Assembly: GCA_029225165.1 (NCBI GenBank)
Contig: JAQXVY010000004.1
Location: 1-64,000, forward strand
Length of the DNA: 64,000 nt
Origin: Oscillospiraceae bacterium
GTDB lineage: Bacteria; Bacillota; Clostridia; Oscillospirales; Acutalibacteraceae
Direction of reading: 5' to 3'
Shown here: positions 53,873 through 62,028 of the stretch, piece after piece
Layout: each line of letters opens with the position of its first letter
How positions within the stretch are numbered: position 1 is the first letter of the stretch
Translations under genes and position numbers: made by a program
Notes under the pieces: generated by a model
The model's input: only the letters and a program-made list of their open reading frames with translations
Told to the model about the DNA's origin: nothing
Databases searched by the model: none

Positions 53873-54020
53873 GGTGACGAGTACGACCGCCGCCAGTGGC
53901 GGAGGAAGGGAGTACGAGGAAGAGCCGCAACAAGGAGTTTGAGGAAGTGCATTTATGCACGACGCTAAACGACTATGTTGCAATCGGAGTAAAGAAAACA
54001 GTCCTGTGGACTGTTTTTGG
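53873..54020 (+). other. Non-coding stretch ending in a terminator-like hairpin
   Basis: GC-richer than the surrounding spacer, with small hairpins (CCGCCAGTGGCGG; GTGCATTTATGCAC) and a final AAAACAGTCC/GGACTGTTTTT hairpin with U run at 53995-54018. The track ORF at 53896-54093 runs through it with no ribosome binding site and is not believed. It may be a small RNA or the remnant of an inserted element. Confidence 0.35.
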
Positions 54021-54177
54021 GGAGAGTGTAGAAGATACTATTGTAGGAAATAGTGTTTCTTCTTTGTATATAATATATCGCCTATTCTTATAAATTAATT
54101 GCAAAACATTTACTAAAATGATATGATATTTTTAGGAAATTAACTGTATAGGAATAGGAGGGGGTTATGTCCTTTCA

Positions 54178-54297
54178 ATGTCAGTAGCAGATGAAAGAAA
54201 TTCTGACTTGGTTGGTACATTTCATATTACTTCAACATGGAAAAAGTCAGAAAATACATACAAGCTTATTTTTAATATGGATTCAAGAATTATGTGA
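54178..54297 (+). CDS. Possible 39-residue ORF, perhaps a gene remnant
   Basis: Reads MSVADERNSDLVGTFHITST and on to a TGA at 54295-54297, just before the zinc-ribbon gene. A strong site, GGAATAGGAGGGGG, lies 14 bp upstream, rather far for this ATG; a nearer ATG at 54167 is in another frame and stops after six codons. This could be a small gene with a frameshift or a remnant. Low confidence. Confidence 0.3.
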   Translation: MSVADERNSDLVGTFHITSTWKKSENTYKLIFNMDSRIM

Positions 54298-54305
54298 GGT
54301 GCAAA

Positions 54306-54560
54306 ATGGATAAAATATGTCAAAGTTGTGGTATGCCTATTACTTCTAATGAGCAGTTAGGCACAGAAAATGATGGAAAAATAAATAACGACTACTGTAA
54401 ATACTGTTACGAAAAAGGTGAATTTATTGACAAGGTGACAATGGAAGAATACATAGAAATGTGTTCACAATACGGTTCACAGGCAGGAATGACAAATGAA
54501 GAAATGAAAGAGCATTGTGAAAAGCTTTTCCCTACATTAAAAAGGTGGAAAGCGGAATGA
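54306..54560 (+). CDS. Putative zinc-ribbon protein (PF12674 type)
   Basis: An 84-residue cytoplasmic protein. The start MDKICQSCGMPI with a later DYCKYCYEKGEF gives two CxxC pairs for a zinc ion; the rest is helical with VTMEEYIEMCSQYG and an end LFPTLKRWK, as in the putative zinc-ribbon family found with transcription regulators and transferases in Firmicutes. ATG at 54306 is preferred over the track's GTG at 54294 because GAGGTG precedes it. Function unknown. Confidence 0.8.
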   Translation: MDKICQSCGMPITSNEQLGTENDGKINNDYCKYCYEKGEFIDKVTMEEYIEMCSQYGSQAGMTNEEMKEHCEKLFPTLKRWKAE

Positions 54561-54604
54561 TTAGTATTGGCAAATAATGATTTGTATTTATGGTGGTGTG
54601 CGTT

Positions 54605-56179
54605 ATGAATGAAGAAACAAATAAGGGGTTGACCCTGCTGAAAAAAGGGCAGAAAGGACTGCTTCACCTGATTTTCAGCCGATTGGGACTGATTTTGCTG
54701 CTGTTGGCAGTTCAGATTTTTGTTATGTTCGGTGTATTCTATTGGTTTGCAGAGTTTCTCCCTCATATCTATGGCGGAATGATACTATTTATGGCGGTTA
54801 TGGTGCTATATCTCATTAACAGTCGTATGGACGCATCGGCAAAGCTTACTTGGATGATGGTTATTATGCTGTTGCCTGTATTCGGAGCGTTGCTGTTTTG
54901 GTACACTCAAAGGGACTTGGGGAATCGCACCCTGAAAAAGCGTATGAATTGGCTGATTGACCATACAAGAAAGAGTATTCCTCAATCCCAAAAGCTGATG
55001 GAAAATCTGGACAAGGAGGCTCCGGAGGTTTCGGCACTTACCCGATATTTAGGTCGTACCGGGTGCTATCCTGTCTATGAAAACACTGATGTAACATATT
55101 TTCCATTGGGAGAAAATATGTGGGAGGAAATGCTTAAGCAACTGGAACAGGCAGAGCATTTTATCTTTTTGGAATATTTCATTGTAGATGAAGGTCTGAT
55201 GTGGGGCAAAATATTGGAGATTTTGGCTCGGAAAGCCAAGCAGGGTGTTGAGGTTCGTGTAATGTACGACGGCACCTGTGAATTCTCAACACTGCCACAC
55301 GATTATCCAAAGCGATTGAAGGAGCTGGGTATTCAGTGCAAAATGTTTTCCCCTGTGACTCCCTTTCTTTCCACTCACTATAATTATAGGGATCACAGAA
55401 AAATTATGGTGATTGACGGACACACAGCCTTTACAGGAGGTGTGAATTTGGCAGATGAATACATAAATCATAACAGCAAATACGGTCATTGGAAGGATGT
55501 AGGTGTTATGCTTAAGGGCGATGCAGTAAAAAGCTTTACCTTGATGTCATTGCAGAGCTGGAACATTGATGAAAAACATCCTGAGTTCCAAAAGTATTTG
55601 GACTATCCGACTTTTGTACCTGACAATACTTCAGGATATGTAATTCCATATGGTGATTGCCCTCTTGATCAGGACAAGGTGGGCGAGCGTATTTATATGG
55701 ATATTCTGAACAGGGCGCAGAGGTATGTTCATATTATGACGCCCTATCTGATAATGGACAACGAAATGGAAACAGCGCTGAAATTCGCTTCAGAGCGTGG
55801 AGTGGAAGTGTCTTTAATTCTCCCGGGAGTGACTGACAGTGCAGCCGCTCACGGCTTGGCATGGACTCACTATGCCTCGTTGCTGGAGTCGGGCGTGAAA
55901 ATCTACGAATACACACCGGGATTTGTTCACGCAAAGGTATTTGTCAGCGATGACAGAGAAGCGGTGGTAGGCACCATCAATATGGATTACAGGAGCCTTT
56001 ATCATCACTTTGAGTGCGCAACCTATTTGTACAAAACCGCCTGTATAACAGATATTGCAGAGGATTATAAGGAAACTCTTTCAAAGTGCGTTGAGATAAC
56101 ACCTCGGTCACAAAAAAAGGTGAAATTAAGCCGTAAGGTGATAGGTATCCTCCTAAAAATTTTTGCTCCTTTGATGTAA
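54605..56179 (+). CDS. cls: Cardiolipin synthase
   Basis: Membrane phospholipase-D-type enzyme that joins two phosphatidylglycerols to make cardiolipin. 524 residues. N-terminal helices (about 25-80), then two HKD catalytic sites: NYRDHRKIMVIDGHTAFTGG (about 265) and FVHAKVFVSDDREAVVGTIN (about 440). The start at 54605 is preferred because GGTGGTG precedes it; the ATG at 54590 has no site. A single gene with a terminator downstream. Confidence 0.93.
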   Translation: MNEETNKGLTLLKKGQKGLLHLIFSRLGLILLLLAVQIFVMFGVFYWFAEFLPHIYGGMILFMAVMVLYLINSRMDASAKLTWMMVIMLLPVFGALLFWYTQRDLGNRTLKKRMNWLIDHTRKSIPQSQKLMENLDKEAPEVSALTRYLGRTGCYPVYENTDVTYFPLGENMWEEMLKQLEQAEHFIFLEYFIVDEGLMWGKILEILARKAKQGVEVRVMYDGTCEFSTLPHDYPKRLKELGIQCKMFSPVTPFLSTHYNYRDHRKIMVIDGHTAFTGGVNLADEYINHNSKYGHWKDVGVMLKGDAVKSFTLMSLQSWNIDEKHPEFQKYLDYPTFVPDNTSGYVIPYGDCPLDQDKVGERIYMDILNRAQRYVHIMTPYLIMDNEMETALKFASERGVEVSLILPGVTDSAAAHGLAWTHYASLLESGVKIYEYTPGFVHAKVFVSDDREAVVGTINMDYRSLYHHFECATYLYKTACITDIAEDYKETLSKCVEITPRSQKKVKLSRKVIGILLKIFAPLM

Positions 56180-56197
56180 ATGAAATTATTTCCGTTT

Positions 56198-56222
56198 TTT
56201 AGGAAACGCTGATAAATAAGGC
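56198..56222 (+). repeat. End of the GGAAACACTGA element, left of the terminator
   Basis: TTTAGGAAACGCTGATAAATAAG resembles the left end of the element at 36369. A second end in the same orientation lies at 56266-56290, on the other side of the cls terminator. No interior is present. Confidence 0.45.
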
Positions 56223-56226
56223 ATTT

Positions 56227-56261
56227 TAAAAGGCTCAAGTTCATTTGAACTTGAGCCTTTG
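56227..56261 (+). terminator. Terminator between cls and the convergent Big2 gene
   Basis: Stem AAAAGGCTCAAGTTCA paired with TGAACTTGAGCCTTT; U-rich on both strands, so it can serve both genes. Confidence 0.8.
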
Positions 56262-56265
56262 ACTT

Positions 56266-56290
56266 AGGGAAATACTGAATAAATCACTTT
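56266..56290 (+). repeat. End of the GGAAACACTGA element overlapping a stop codon
   Basis: TTAGGGAAATACTGAATAAATCACTTTACA matches (in reverse complement) the right end and flank of the element at 36369-36535, including ACTGAATAAATCACTTTACA. It contains the TGA stop of the minus-strand Big2 protein gene. Confidence 0.5.
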
Positions 56291-58314
56291 ACATTAACTT
56301 TCAGATTAAGGGTTTTTACGCCATTAACCTTGATTTTCAGGGTTGTTGTTCCCTTTTTAAGTCCTTTGATTTTTAGAACCGATGTACTTACCTTTGAATT
56401 AATTTTTGCAATCTTTGTGTTTGTGTACTTATTGTCTATGGTTGCAACCTTACCGCTGATTAATACTGTGGCAGTACCGCCCTTTTTCACCTTAACTGTT
56501 GTTTTTGTGAGCCTTGGTGCTGTTGCAACAACTACCTTGCAAGTCAGCTTTTTGCCTGTTGTAAGTGTGGCTGTAACCGTTGCTGTTCCTTTGCTAAGTG
56601 CTGTTATCTTACCGTCCTTAACTGTGGCAACATTTTTGTTTGATGTTGTCCAGGACCTTACTGTTCCGCCAACAGCCTTTATGGTTTTGCTTCCACCTGA
56701 CTTTAGGATAACCTTTGACAATGTCAGCTTTGGTGAGGTTACAACAGTTACCTTACAGGTGAGCTTTTCCCCTGTTGTTAAAGTTGCGGTGATTGTTGCA
56801 GTGCCTTTGCCCACCGCTGTCACCTTTCCGTTATTAACAGTCGCAACATTTTTGTTTGAGGTTTCCCAGGCTTTTGCTGTGCCGTCTGTAACCTTTAAAA
56901 TCTTAGTATCACCGGCTTTAAGGGTTAATTTTGATTCAGAAAGCTTTGCCTGATTCTGAATTTTCCTGACTTCGCCCTCAAGTAGTACCTGCTCACCCCA
57001 AGCTTTTACAAGATACTCATTTTTATCAGCTTTTTCAACCGAGTATTCAGATATTTTATATTCTCCTGTATCATAATTCAAATATCTTCTTTTTGGTGTT
57101 ACAGATACTATTTCATATCCATAATCGGGGATAATCTGAAAATAAAAGGAATAATCATAATTAACAATTTGACTTTCAATTGGGTAACTATAACTTGGAG
57201 TTGTTCCATCTCCGGGGATATATTGGTATAAAGATACATGTTCCAAATTTGTTGTAAAAGAGCAAAGTGAGCCTATTCCGTGAACTGTATGTGCAGAACT
57301 ATTAGTTAAGGCTCCTATTGTAATATCTCCGGTAACACAAGGAATATCAATAGTGTATGTGTATTCATCAACCTCTATCGGATCAATAAAAGTGTCTTTG
57401 CCCATTACAACACCTATATCACTAATTATGTCATAAGCAAGGGTTTCCTTGCCTTTTACCGTAGTAGTAAAACTACTTCCATATTTACAGTAATTAGGCT
57501 TGTAAGAGAAATTTAATTCATCTCCATCACAGGCATATAAGTAATTTACCTTTACATATCCGTCTTTATCTTGGTTTGTTGCCTTTTTCTCTGCAACTAC
57601 TTTAACAAACATACTTCCCGACGGCATATACCTAAGTGTATAAGAGCCGTCCTCATTTTTTGTCAATGTATCAGCAGACTCACCGTCAAGCATATCCTGC
57701 TCACGATAATCATAACCCTTGGCAAGTGGTTCACCGTAATAATTTACAGTATCGTAAAGATAAGCACAGGTGTTAACTGCCTTAATTTCCTTTATTTCGT
57801 AACCCTCTTTTGGTGTGAAGGTTTCTTCAAAATAGAAAGAACCGTTTGGCAAATAATAATCCTCACAGCCGTAGTACTTAACATTAGGCATATCGGACAC
57901 TACATTTTCTAATACCCTGACAATTTCACCGTAACCGCTACTTCCGACTTGAACCGCACCGGTCTTTGACGCAGTATATGCAGAGATATACAGATTTCCT
58001 GTAACCTTAGGAATGTCAACGGACAAGGTGTAGTCGTCAACAGCCTTTGGCTCAACTATGGTGCCGTCATCCATAATTACTCCAACCTTAATCTCGCCCA
58101 TTTCTTCTTTGTTTTTAATTGAGATTGTTGTGGAGTAGCTGTCGCCCTTTTTCACTTCAAGAGAAGTGTTGCTGATAACAGCTTCTGTTTTGTTGAGTAT
58201 GGTAACAGCATATGTATCTGCCCCGGTTGTTTCGGCACTAACCGCAGGTAATGCAGTGACAATCATAGACAGCATTAACACCATAGAAAGTGTGATTGAC
58301 AATAGCTTTTTCAT
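56284..58314 (-). CDS. Secreted protein with Ig-like Big2 repeats
   Basis: A 676-residue exported protein. Signal peptide to about VSA (27). Residues about 30-455 form two copies of an unrecognised beta-rich region, each with a VGVIMDDGTIVEP / IGVVMGKDTFIDP line and a DIPxVTGxxxIxA line, so it is an internal duplication. Three Ig-like units follow (about 460-530, 531-600, 601-676), the first two nearly alike (TSNKNVATV, GKGTATITATLTTGEKLTCK), of Big2 type; the third is divergent. No LPXTG or dockerin, so it is released or held by another means. The function is probably surface or substrate binding. ATG follows AAAGGAGAGTTTAGA. Confidence 0.82.
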   Translation of the reverse strand: MKKLLSITLSMVLMLSMIVTALPAVSAETTGADTYAVTILNKTEAVISNTSLEVKKGDSYSTTISIKNKEEMGEIKVGVIMDDGTIVEPKAVDDYTLSVDIPKVTGNLYISAYTASKTGAVQVGSSGYGEIVRVLENVVSDMPNVKYYGCEDYYLPNGSFYFEETFTPKEGYEIKEIKAVNTCAYLYDTVNYYGEPLAKGYDYREQDMLDGESADTLTKNEDGSYTLRYMPSGSMFVKVVAEKKATNQDKDGYVKVNYLYACDGDELNFSYKPNYCKYGSSFTTTVKGKETLAYDIISDIGVVMGKDTFIDPIEVDEYTYTIDIPCVTGDITIGALTNSSAHTVHGIGSLCSFTTNLEHVSLYQYIPGDGTTPSYSYPIESQIVNYDYSFYFQIIPDYGYEIVSVTPKRRYLNYDTGEYKISEYSVEKADKNEYLVKAWGEQVLLEGEVRKIQNQAKLSESKLTLKAGDTKILKVTDGTAKAWETSNKNVATVNNGKVTAVGKGTATITATLTTGEKLTCKVTVVTSPKLTLSKVILKSGGSKTIKAVGGTVRSWTTSNKNVATVKDGKITALSKGTATVTATLTTGKKLTCKVVVATAPRLTKTTVKVKKGGTATVLISGKVATIDNKYTNTKIAKINSKVSTSVLKIKGLKKGTTTLKIKVNGVKTLNLKVNVK

Positions 58315-58497
58315 TCTAAACTCTCCTTTTACTAATAAATTTTGCTTTGCAAAAACTTATTTAACCATTTTTATCACCTTATTTGATTAGAAAAGTATTT
58401 AATTGGTTTATATCCATATTTTAGCACTTTGAGACAACAAAGTAAAGATAATTAATGTATAAATGACGAACTTTTTGTTAATTATGCAAAAATGTAA

Positions 58498-58845
58498 TAC
58501 GGCTTTGCGCCAACATGCTATGATGACAACGGGGATATTTATTCTGTTACAAAGTCAGAAAACGGAGATATTTTCACCTTTGACTGTTCCTACAACAATT
58601 TGGAGATTTCCTTTGGCAAGGTGCAGGATTTAAATGAGGTATGGGAACGGTTTACAGAATATATCGAATTTTCCAATGACTATTTAAAGCCCTATAACAC
58701 CTTGCTCACAGGCTTTGGAATAAATCCCTACAGACAGTATAACAACAACATTCCTATTCCAAACGGCAGATACAGAATGCTTTTTAATTACCTCAACTCC
58801 TACAAGGAGCATCAGCCTGAAAAGCAGTTTTTTCATCATAATTAA
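58498..58845 (+). pseudogene. 5'-truncated gene remnant
   Basis: An open frame from the TAA at 58495 to the stop at 58845 translates YGFAPTCYDDNGDIYSVTKS and continues to FFHHN. There is no start codon with a ribosome binding site; the track's TTG at 58600 is internal to the conserved-looking stretch. The peptide has protein-like composition (about 115 residues). It is not recognised. It looks like the 3' part of a gene that lost its beginning. The remaining gap sequence, 58315-58497 and 58846-59042, is AT-rich with no feature seen. Confidence 0.5.
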
Positions 58846-59042
58846 AATACAGTTGTATAATTTTGACAAATAATGCCTCAATTTTCTATGACTTGTTACA
58901 AATAGATTGATGTTTTCAACAAAATATATTGTGTTTTTTTGACGATAATGCTAATTTATTATTTATAGCAAAAATTGTATAATGTATGTAAGAATTAGTA
59001 ATATGTAAATTATAATTCGGAAATCAACAGGAGGAATATTTT

Positions 59043-60176
59043 ATGAAAAAAATAATATCAGCGGTACTGACCCTTGCAATGTTGATAACAATGTTTGTTG
59101 TTCCCGTAACAGGGACATCGGCAAAAACAACTAAAAAAGTGCCTACTACCTATATTGCAACAAATAGAAGTTATGCAGTAAAGAATGGTTCTGTGTTCTG
59201 TTTTGACAAGGGAAAACTCCAGTACAGAACTAAACAGGGCAAAACAAAAACCCTTGCAAAGTTTTCTGATCTTTACACTTGTAAGTATTATGTAAGGAGT
59301 AATACTGTTTACTATAATACCAATAACCAAAAGTCCCACTGCCTTATGCAGGTTGGCTTAAACGGAAAGAATAAAAAGAAGCTTTACAGCAGTAAAAATT
59401 CAGTTGTAATGGTAATCGGCGGATACGGCTCAAGTGTTATTTTCCAATGCGGAGAAAAGATTTGCAGGTATAAGGACGGCAAGGTAAAAACACTTGTTAA
59501 AACCGATGACGGTGGCTTGCTTTCTTCACTCACGCAGATATTTAACGGAAAAATTTACTATAATAACAAATCCTATGATTTAGCAACAGGTAAGACAAAA
59601 ACTTTCATGGCGGATTTTACTTATTCAACAAAGAATTATCTGTACTTTGTAAACAGTAAAATGGATTTGAAAAGGCTTGATAAGTCCGGCAAAATCAATA
59701 CTGTAGCTACAAGGATTACCGACCTGAACTATGCTGACGGTGATACGGTTTGTTTCAGTAAGAAGAACAGTAATAATAAAGAGGTATTTTACAGAAGAAC
59801 AGGCGTAAAGAATAAGGCAGTACAGCTTTGTACATGGAATGATATTTATAGTAAGATTAAAAATAAGGACGATTTAAAGTCAAGCTCAATGCATTCTGTT
59901 ACTATGGAGATAGCAGGAGGCAAGGTGTACTTATCTCCTCTCGTTATGGGTGGTATGGAGTATGACGAAAAGACCGGTACATTCAGTGACTTTATATTCC
60001 GTCAGTCACTCCTTTCTGTTCCTGTAAAGGGCGGTACACCGAAGATGGTTTACGAATGCAAGGGTTATGACGGTATAAAAGTTATGACAATTAACAATAA
60101 ACTGCAATATAAGGTGATTAAAAACCTGTACGACCTAAAAAATAATTTATATGAAGATGTTTTTTCAATGATGTAA
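59043..60176 (+). CDS. Secreted beta-propeller-like protein (DUF5050-like)
   Basis: A 377-residue exported protein. Signal peptide MKKIISAVLTLAMLITMFVV to about SAK (27). The rest consists of short beta-rich units such as GSVFCFDKGKLQYR, NTVYYNTNNQKSHCLMQVGL and NYLYFVNSKMDLKRLDKSGK. These resemble the DUF5050 propeller units common in Clostridia, where each reads 'display-variable-to-user' style YFxN…L…L. Basic, no anchor motif. Function unknown. Site AGGAGGAATATTTT precedes the ATG; a strong terminator follows. Confidence 0.75.
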   Translation: MKKIISAVLTLAMLITMFVVPVTGTSAKTTKKVPTTYIATNRSYAVKNGSVFCFDKGKLQYRTKQGKTKTLAKFSDLYTCKYYVRSNTVYYNTNNQKSHCLMQVGLNGKNKKKLYSSKNSVVMVIGGYGSSVIFQCGEKICRYKDGKVKTLVKTDDGGLLSSLTQIFNGKIYYNNKSYDLATGKTKTFMADFTYSTKNYLYFVNSKMDLKRLDKSGKINTVATRITDLNYADGDTVCFSKKNSNNKEVFYRRTGVKNKAVQLCTWNDIYSKIKNKDDLKSSSMHSVTMEIAGGKVYLSPLVMGGMEYDEKTGTFSDFIFRQSLLSVPVKGGTPKMVYECKGYDGIKVMTINNKLQYKVIKNLYDLKNNLYEDVFSMM

Positions 60177-60193
60177 ATTACTGAAAAAATTTG

Positions 60194-60235
60194 GCTGTGA
60201 CGAGTGAAAAATTCGTCACAGCTTTTTTATTTTTA
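60194..60235 (+). terminator. Intrinsic terminator before the dcw cluster
   Basis: Stem GCTGTGACGA, loop GTGAAAAA, stem TTCGTCACAGC, then TTTTTTATTTTT. Confidence 0.9.
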
Positions 60236-60308
60236 TTAATTTTTCAACCCTTTAAGTCAGAAAATAAATTCAGCGTAAAATTTAGTTGAATAAATTGTTA
60301 CAAATTCC

Positions 60309-60337
60309 TTGCAAAATTTTAACCTATGGTATATAAT
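60309..60337 (+). promoter_or_regulatory. Sigma-A promoter of the mra/dcw operon
   Basis: TTGCAA, exactly 17 bp, TATAAT, with the MraZ-type repeats starting 11 bp downstream. Confidence 0.8.
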
Positions 60338-60347
60338 AGTGTTTGTT

Positions 60348-60387
60348 AAGTGGCATTCCGTGTCAATTCGTGACACTAAGTGTTGAA
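60348..60387 (+). promoter_or_regulatory. MraZ operator: four GTG boxes at 10-bp spacing
   Basis: GTG occurs at 60350, 60360, 60370 and 60380 in AAGTGGCATT, CCGTGTCAAT, TCGTGACACT and AAGTGTTGAA. MraZ is known to bind arrays of short G-rich direct repeats with 10-bp period in front of its own gene (E. coli, Mycoplasma). The placement right after the -10 fits autorepression by roadblock. Confidence 0.7.
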
Positions 60388-60439
60388 GGATGATAGGCGA
60401 ATGTCATTTTTATTCTGAATTTGGAGGTGGCAGATAAAT

Positions 60440-60856
60440 ATGTTCTCGGGTATGTCGGTTCATTCCGTTGACGCTAAGGGCAGAATTGTTCTGCCACAAA
60501 GATTCAGGGAGGCTCTTGGTGAGGAATTTTATGTTACCAACGGCTTTTCCAGCAATATTCAGATTATGTCAGTTGAAGAATTCAACCGCCTAAAGGATCA
60601 AATTCGTGAGCTTCCTGCAAAGAGTGCTTTGGCGCTCCAGTATGTTCTTTTATCTGCCGCAACCCTTGTGAGCCCTAACTCACAGGGCAGAATTCAGTTA
60701 CCCCAAAAACTGCGTGAGGACAGTGCCATTGAGGGCGAGGCTGTTGTTGTGGGTATGGATACAAGAATTGAAGTTTGGAACAAGGAACGGTTTGACCAAT
60801 TTATTGACGACAAGAAGAAAGATTTGGACGACGCTCTGAGTCTTTTAAGGATTTAA
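60440..60856 (+). CDS. mraZ: Transcriptional regulator MraZ
   Basis: DNA-binding regulator at the head of the division and cell wall cluster. 138 residues with two AbrB-like MraZ halves: the first with GRIVLPQRFREAL, the second with SQGRIQLPQKLRED. It forms a ring that binds arrays of direct repeats, and such an array lies just upstream. TTTGGAGGTGGCAGATAAAT gives a strong ribosome binding site. rsmH follows after 6 bp. Confidence 0.96.
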   Translation: MFSGMSVHSVDAKGRIVLPQRFREALGEEFYVTNGFSSNIQIMSVEEFNRLKDQIRELPAKSALALQYVLLSAATLVSPNSQGRIQLPQKLREDSAIEGEAVVVGMDTRIEVWNKERFDQFIDDKKKDLDDALSLLRI

Positions 60857-60862
60857 TCCAAG

Positions 60863-61795
60863 ATGAGCTTTAATCATATTCCCGTGTTGCTCAAGGAGTG
60901 CATTGAGGGGCTTAATATAAAAGAAAACGGAATTTATGTTGATGGCACAGCAGGCGGTGGAGGTCATTCGGCAGAAATTCTCAAACATTTAAAGTGCGGT
61001 AAGCTGTTTTCCATTGACAGGGATCCTGACGCAATCAGAACAGTTACGGAGAGGTTTAAGGATGAGCCTAATTCCATAATAATCAAGGGTTGCTTTGGAG
61101 ATATGAAGTCCCTGTTAAAGGACAGAGGAGTAAATCAGGTTGACGGAGTTTTACTGGACATTGGCGTCAGCTCACATCAGCTTGATACAGAGTCAAGGGG
61201 CTTTAGCTTTCACAAGGACGCTCCCCTTGATATGAGAATGAGCCAAAGCGGTACAACGGCCGCCGACCTTGTTAATAACCTTAGCTATGAAGAGCTTAGA
61301 GATATAATCTACCGCTATGGCGAGGACAAGTACGCACCATCCATAGCAAAAGGCATCGTAAAGGCAAGGGAAGAGGGAAAAATCGAAACCACCCTTCAGC
61401 TTGCAGAAATTATAAAGTCAAGTGTGCCTCAAAAGGTAAGGAGAGAGGGACATCCTGCCCGAAAAACCTTTCAGGCACTTAGAATAGAAGTAAACGGTGA
61501 ATTAACCCAGCTTGAAAATGGCTTGGAGGACGCATTTGATATGCTTGCTTTCGGTGGCAGGCTTGCAGTAATCACATTCCACTCCTTAGAGGACAGAATT
61601 GTCAAGAAGAAAATGGCGTCCTGGTGTCAGGGCTGTACCTGTCCAAAGGACTTTCCTGTGTGTGTTTGTGGAAATTCACCAAAGGCAAGGCTTGTAAACC
61701 GCAAGCCAATAGAGGCTGAAATTTCCGAATTGGAAAATAACGCCCGTAGCCGAAGTGCAAAGCTGAGAATTTGCGAAAAAATTTATGTAAAATGA
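60863..61795 (+). CDS. rsmH: 16S rRNA m4C1402 methyltransferase
   Basis: Methylates N4 of C1402 in 16S rRNA using AdoMet. 310 residues. AdoMet-binding YVDGTAGGGGHSAEIL near 27-42 and LFSIDRDPDAI; further conserved lines VDGVLLDIGVSSHQLD, RGFSFHKDAPLDMRM and AVITFHSLEDRIVK. The C-terminal CQGCTCPKDFPVCVCG Cys cluster is present as in many Firmicutes. Usual place between mraZ and ftsL. Confidence 0.96.
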   Translation: MSFNHIPVLLKECIEGLNIKENGIYVDGTAGGGGHSAEILKHLKCGKLFSIDRDPDAIRTVTERFKDEPNSIIIKGCFGDMKSLLKDRGVNQVDGVLLDIGVSSHQLDTESRGFSFHKDAPLDMRMSQSGTTAADLVNNLSYEELRDIIYRYGEDKYAPSIAKGIVKAREEGKIETTLQLAEIIKSSVPQKVRREGHPARKTFQALRIEVNGELTQLENGLEDAFDMLAFGGRLAVITFHSLEDRIVKKKMASWCQGCTCPKDFPVCVCGNSPKARLVNRKPIEAEISELENNARSRSAKLRICEKIYVK

Positions 61796-61871
61796 CAATT
61801 TTGTATTATTTGACTGGACAAATCACACTATATGTAGTAAAATATTTCAGTAGTGTAATTAAGGTTACAAA

Positions 61872-61889
61872 AACACAATCGATTGTGTT
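61872..61889. promoter_or_regulatory. 18-bp perfect palindrome upstream of ftsL
   Basis: AACACAATCGATTGTGTT, flanked by GTTACAAA and TACAAATC. It lies in the 233-bp gap between rsmH and ftsL, about 140 bp before the ftsL start. It could be an operator for a dimeric regulator; none is identified. The rest of the gap is AT-rich. Confidence 0.45.
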
Positions 61890-62028
61890 ACAAATCGGTT
61901 GCAAATAAATACATATAGTATTTTCTTATTTTTCTTTATTTGAATTTTTGGTGAGATAACGAACCTATATATCACAATATGTAGATTGTTGTCTTTTTGG
62001 TATATAAGATATTGCAGGGAAGTTTAAT

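Noticed and set aside
53691-53960. Minus-strand ORF with VEVTGVEPAASASRTQRSTK
   Set aside because: It is the antisense of tRNA-Pro(CGG) and its flank; this peptide is a well-known false translation of tRNA regions.
53896-54093. 65-residue ORF MAEEGSTRKSRNKEFEEV...
   Set aside because: No ribosome binding site, crosses a terminator-like hairpin, and lies in a structured non-coding stretch.
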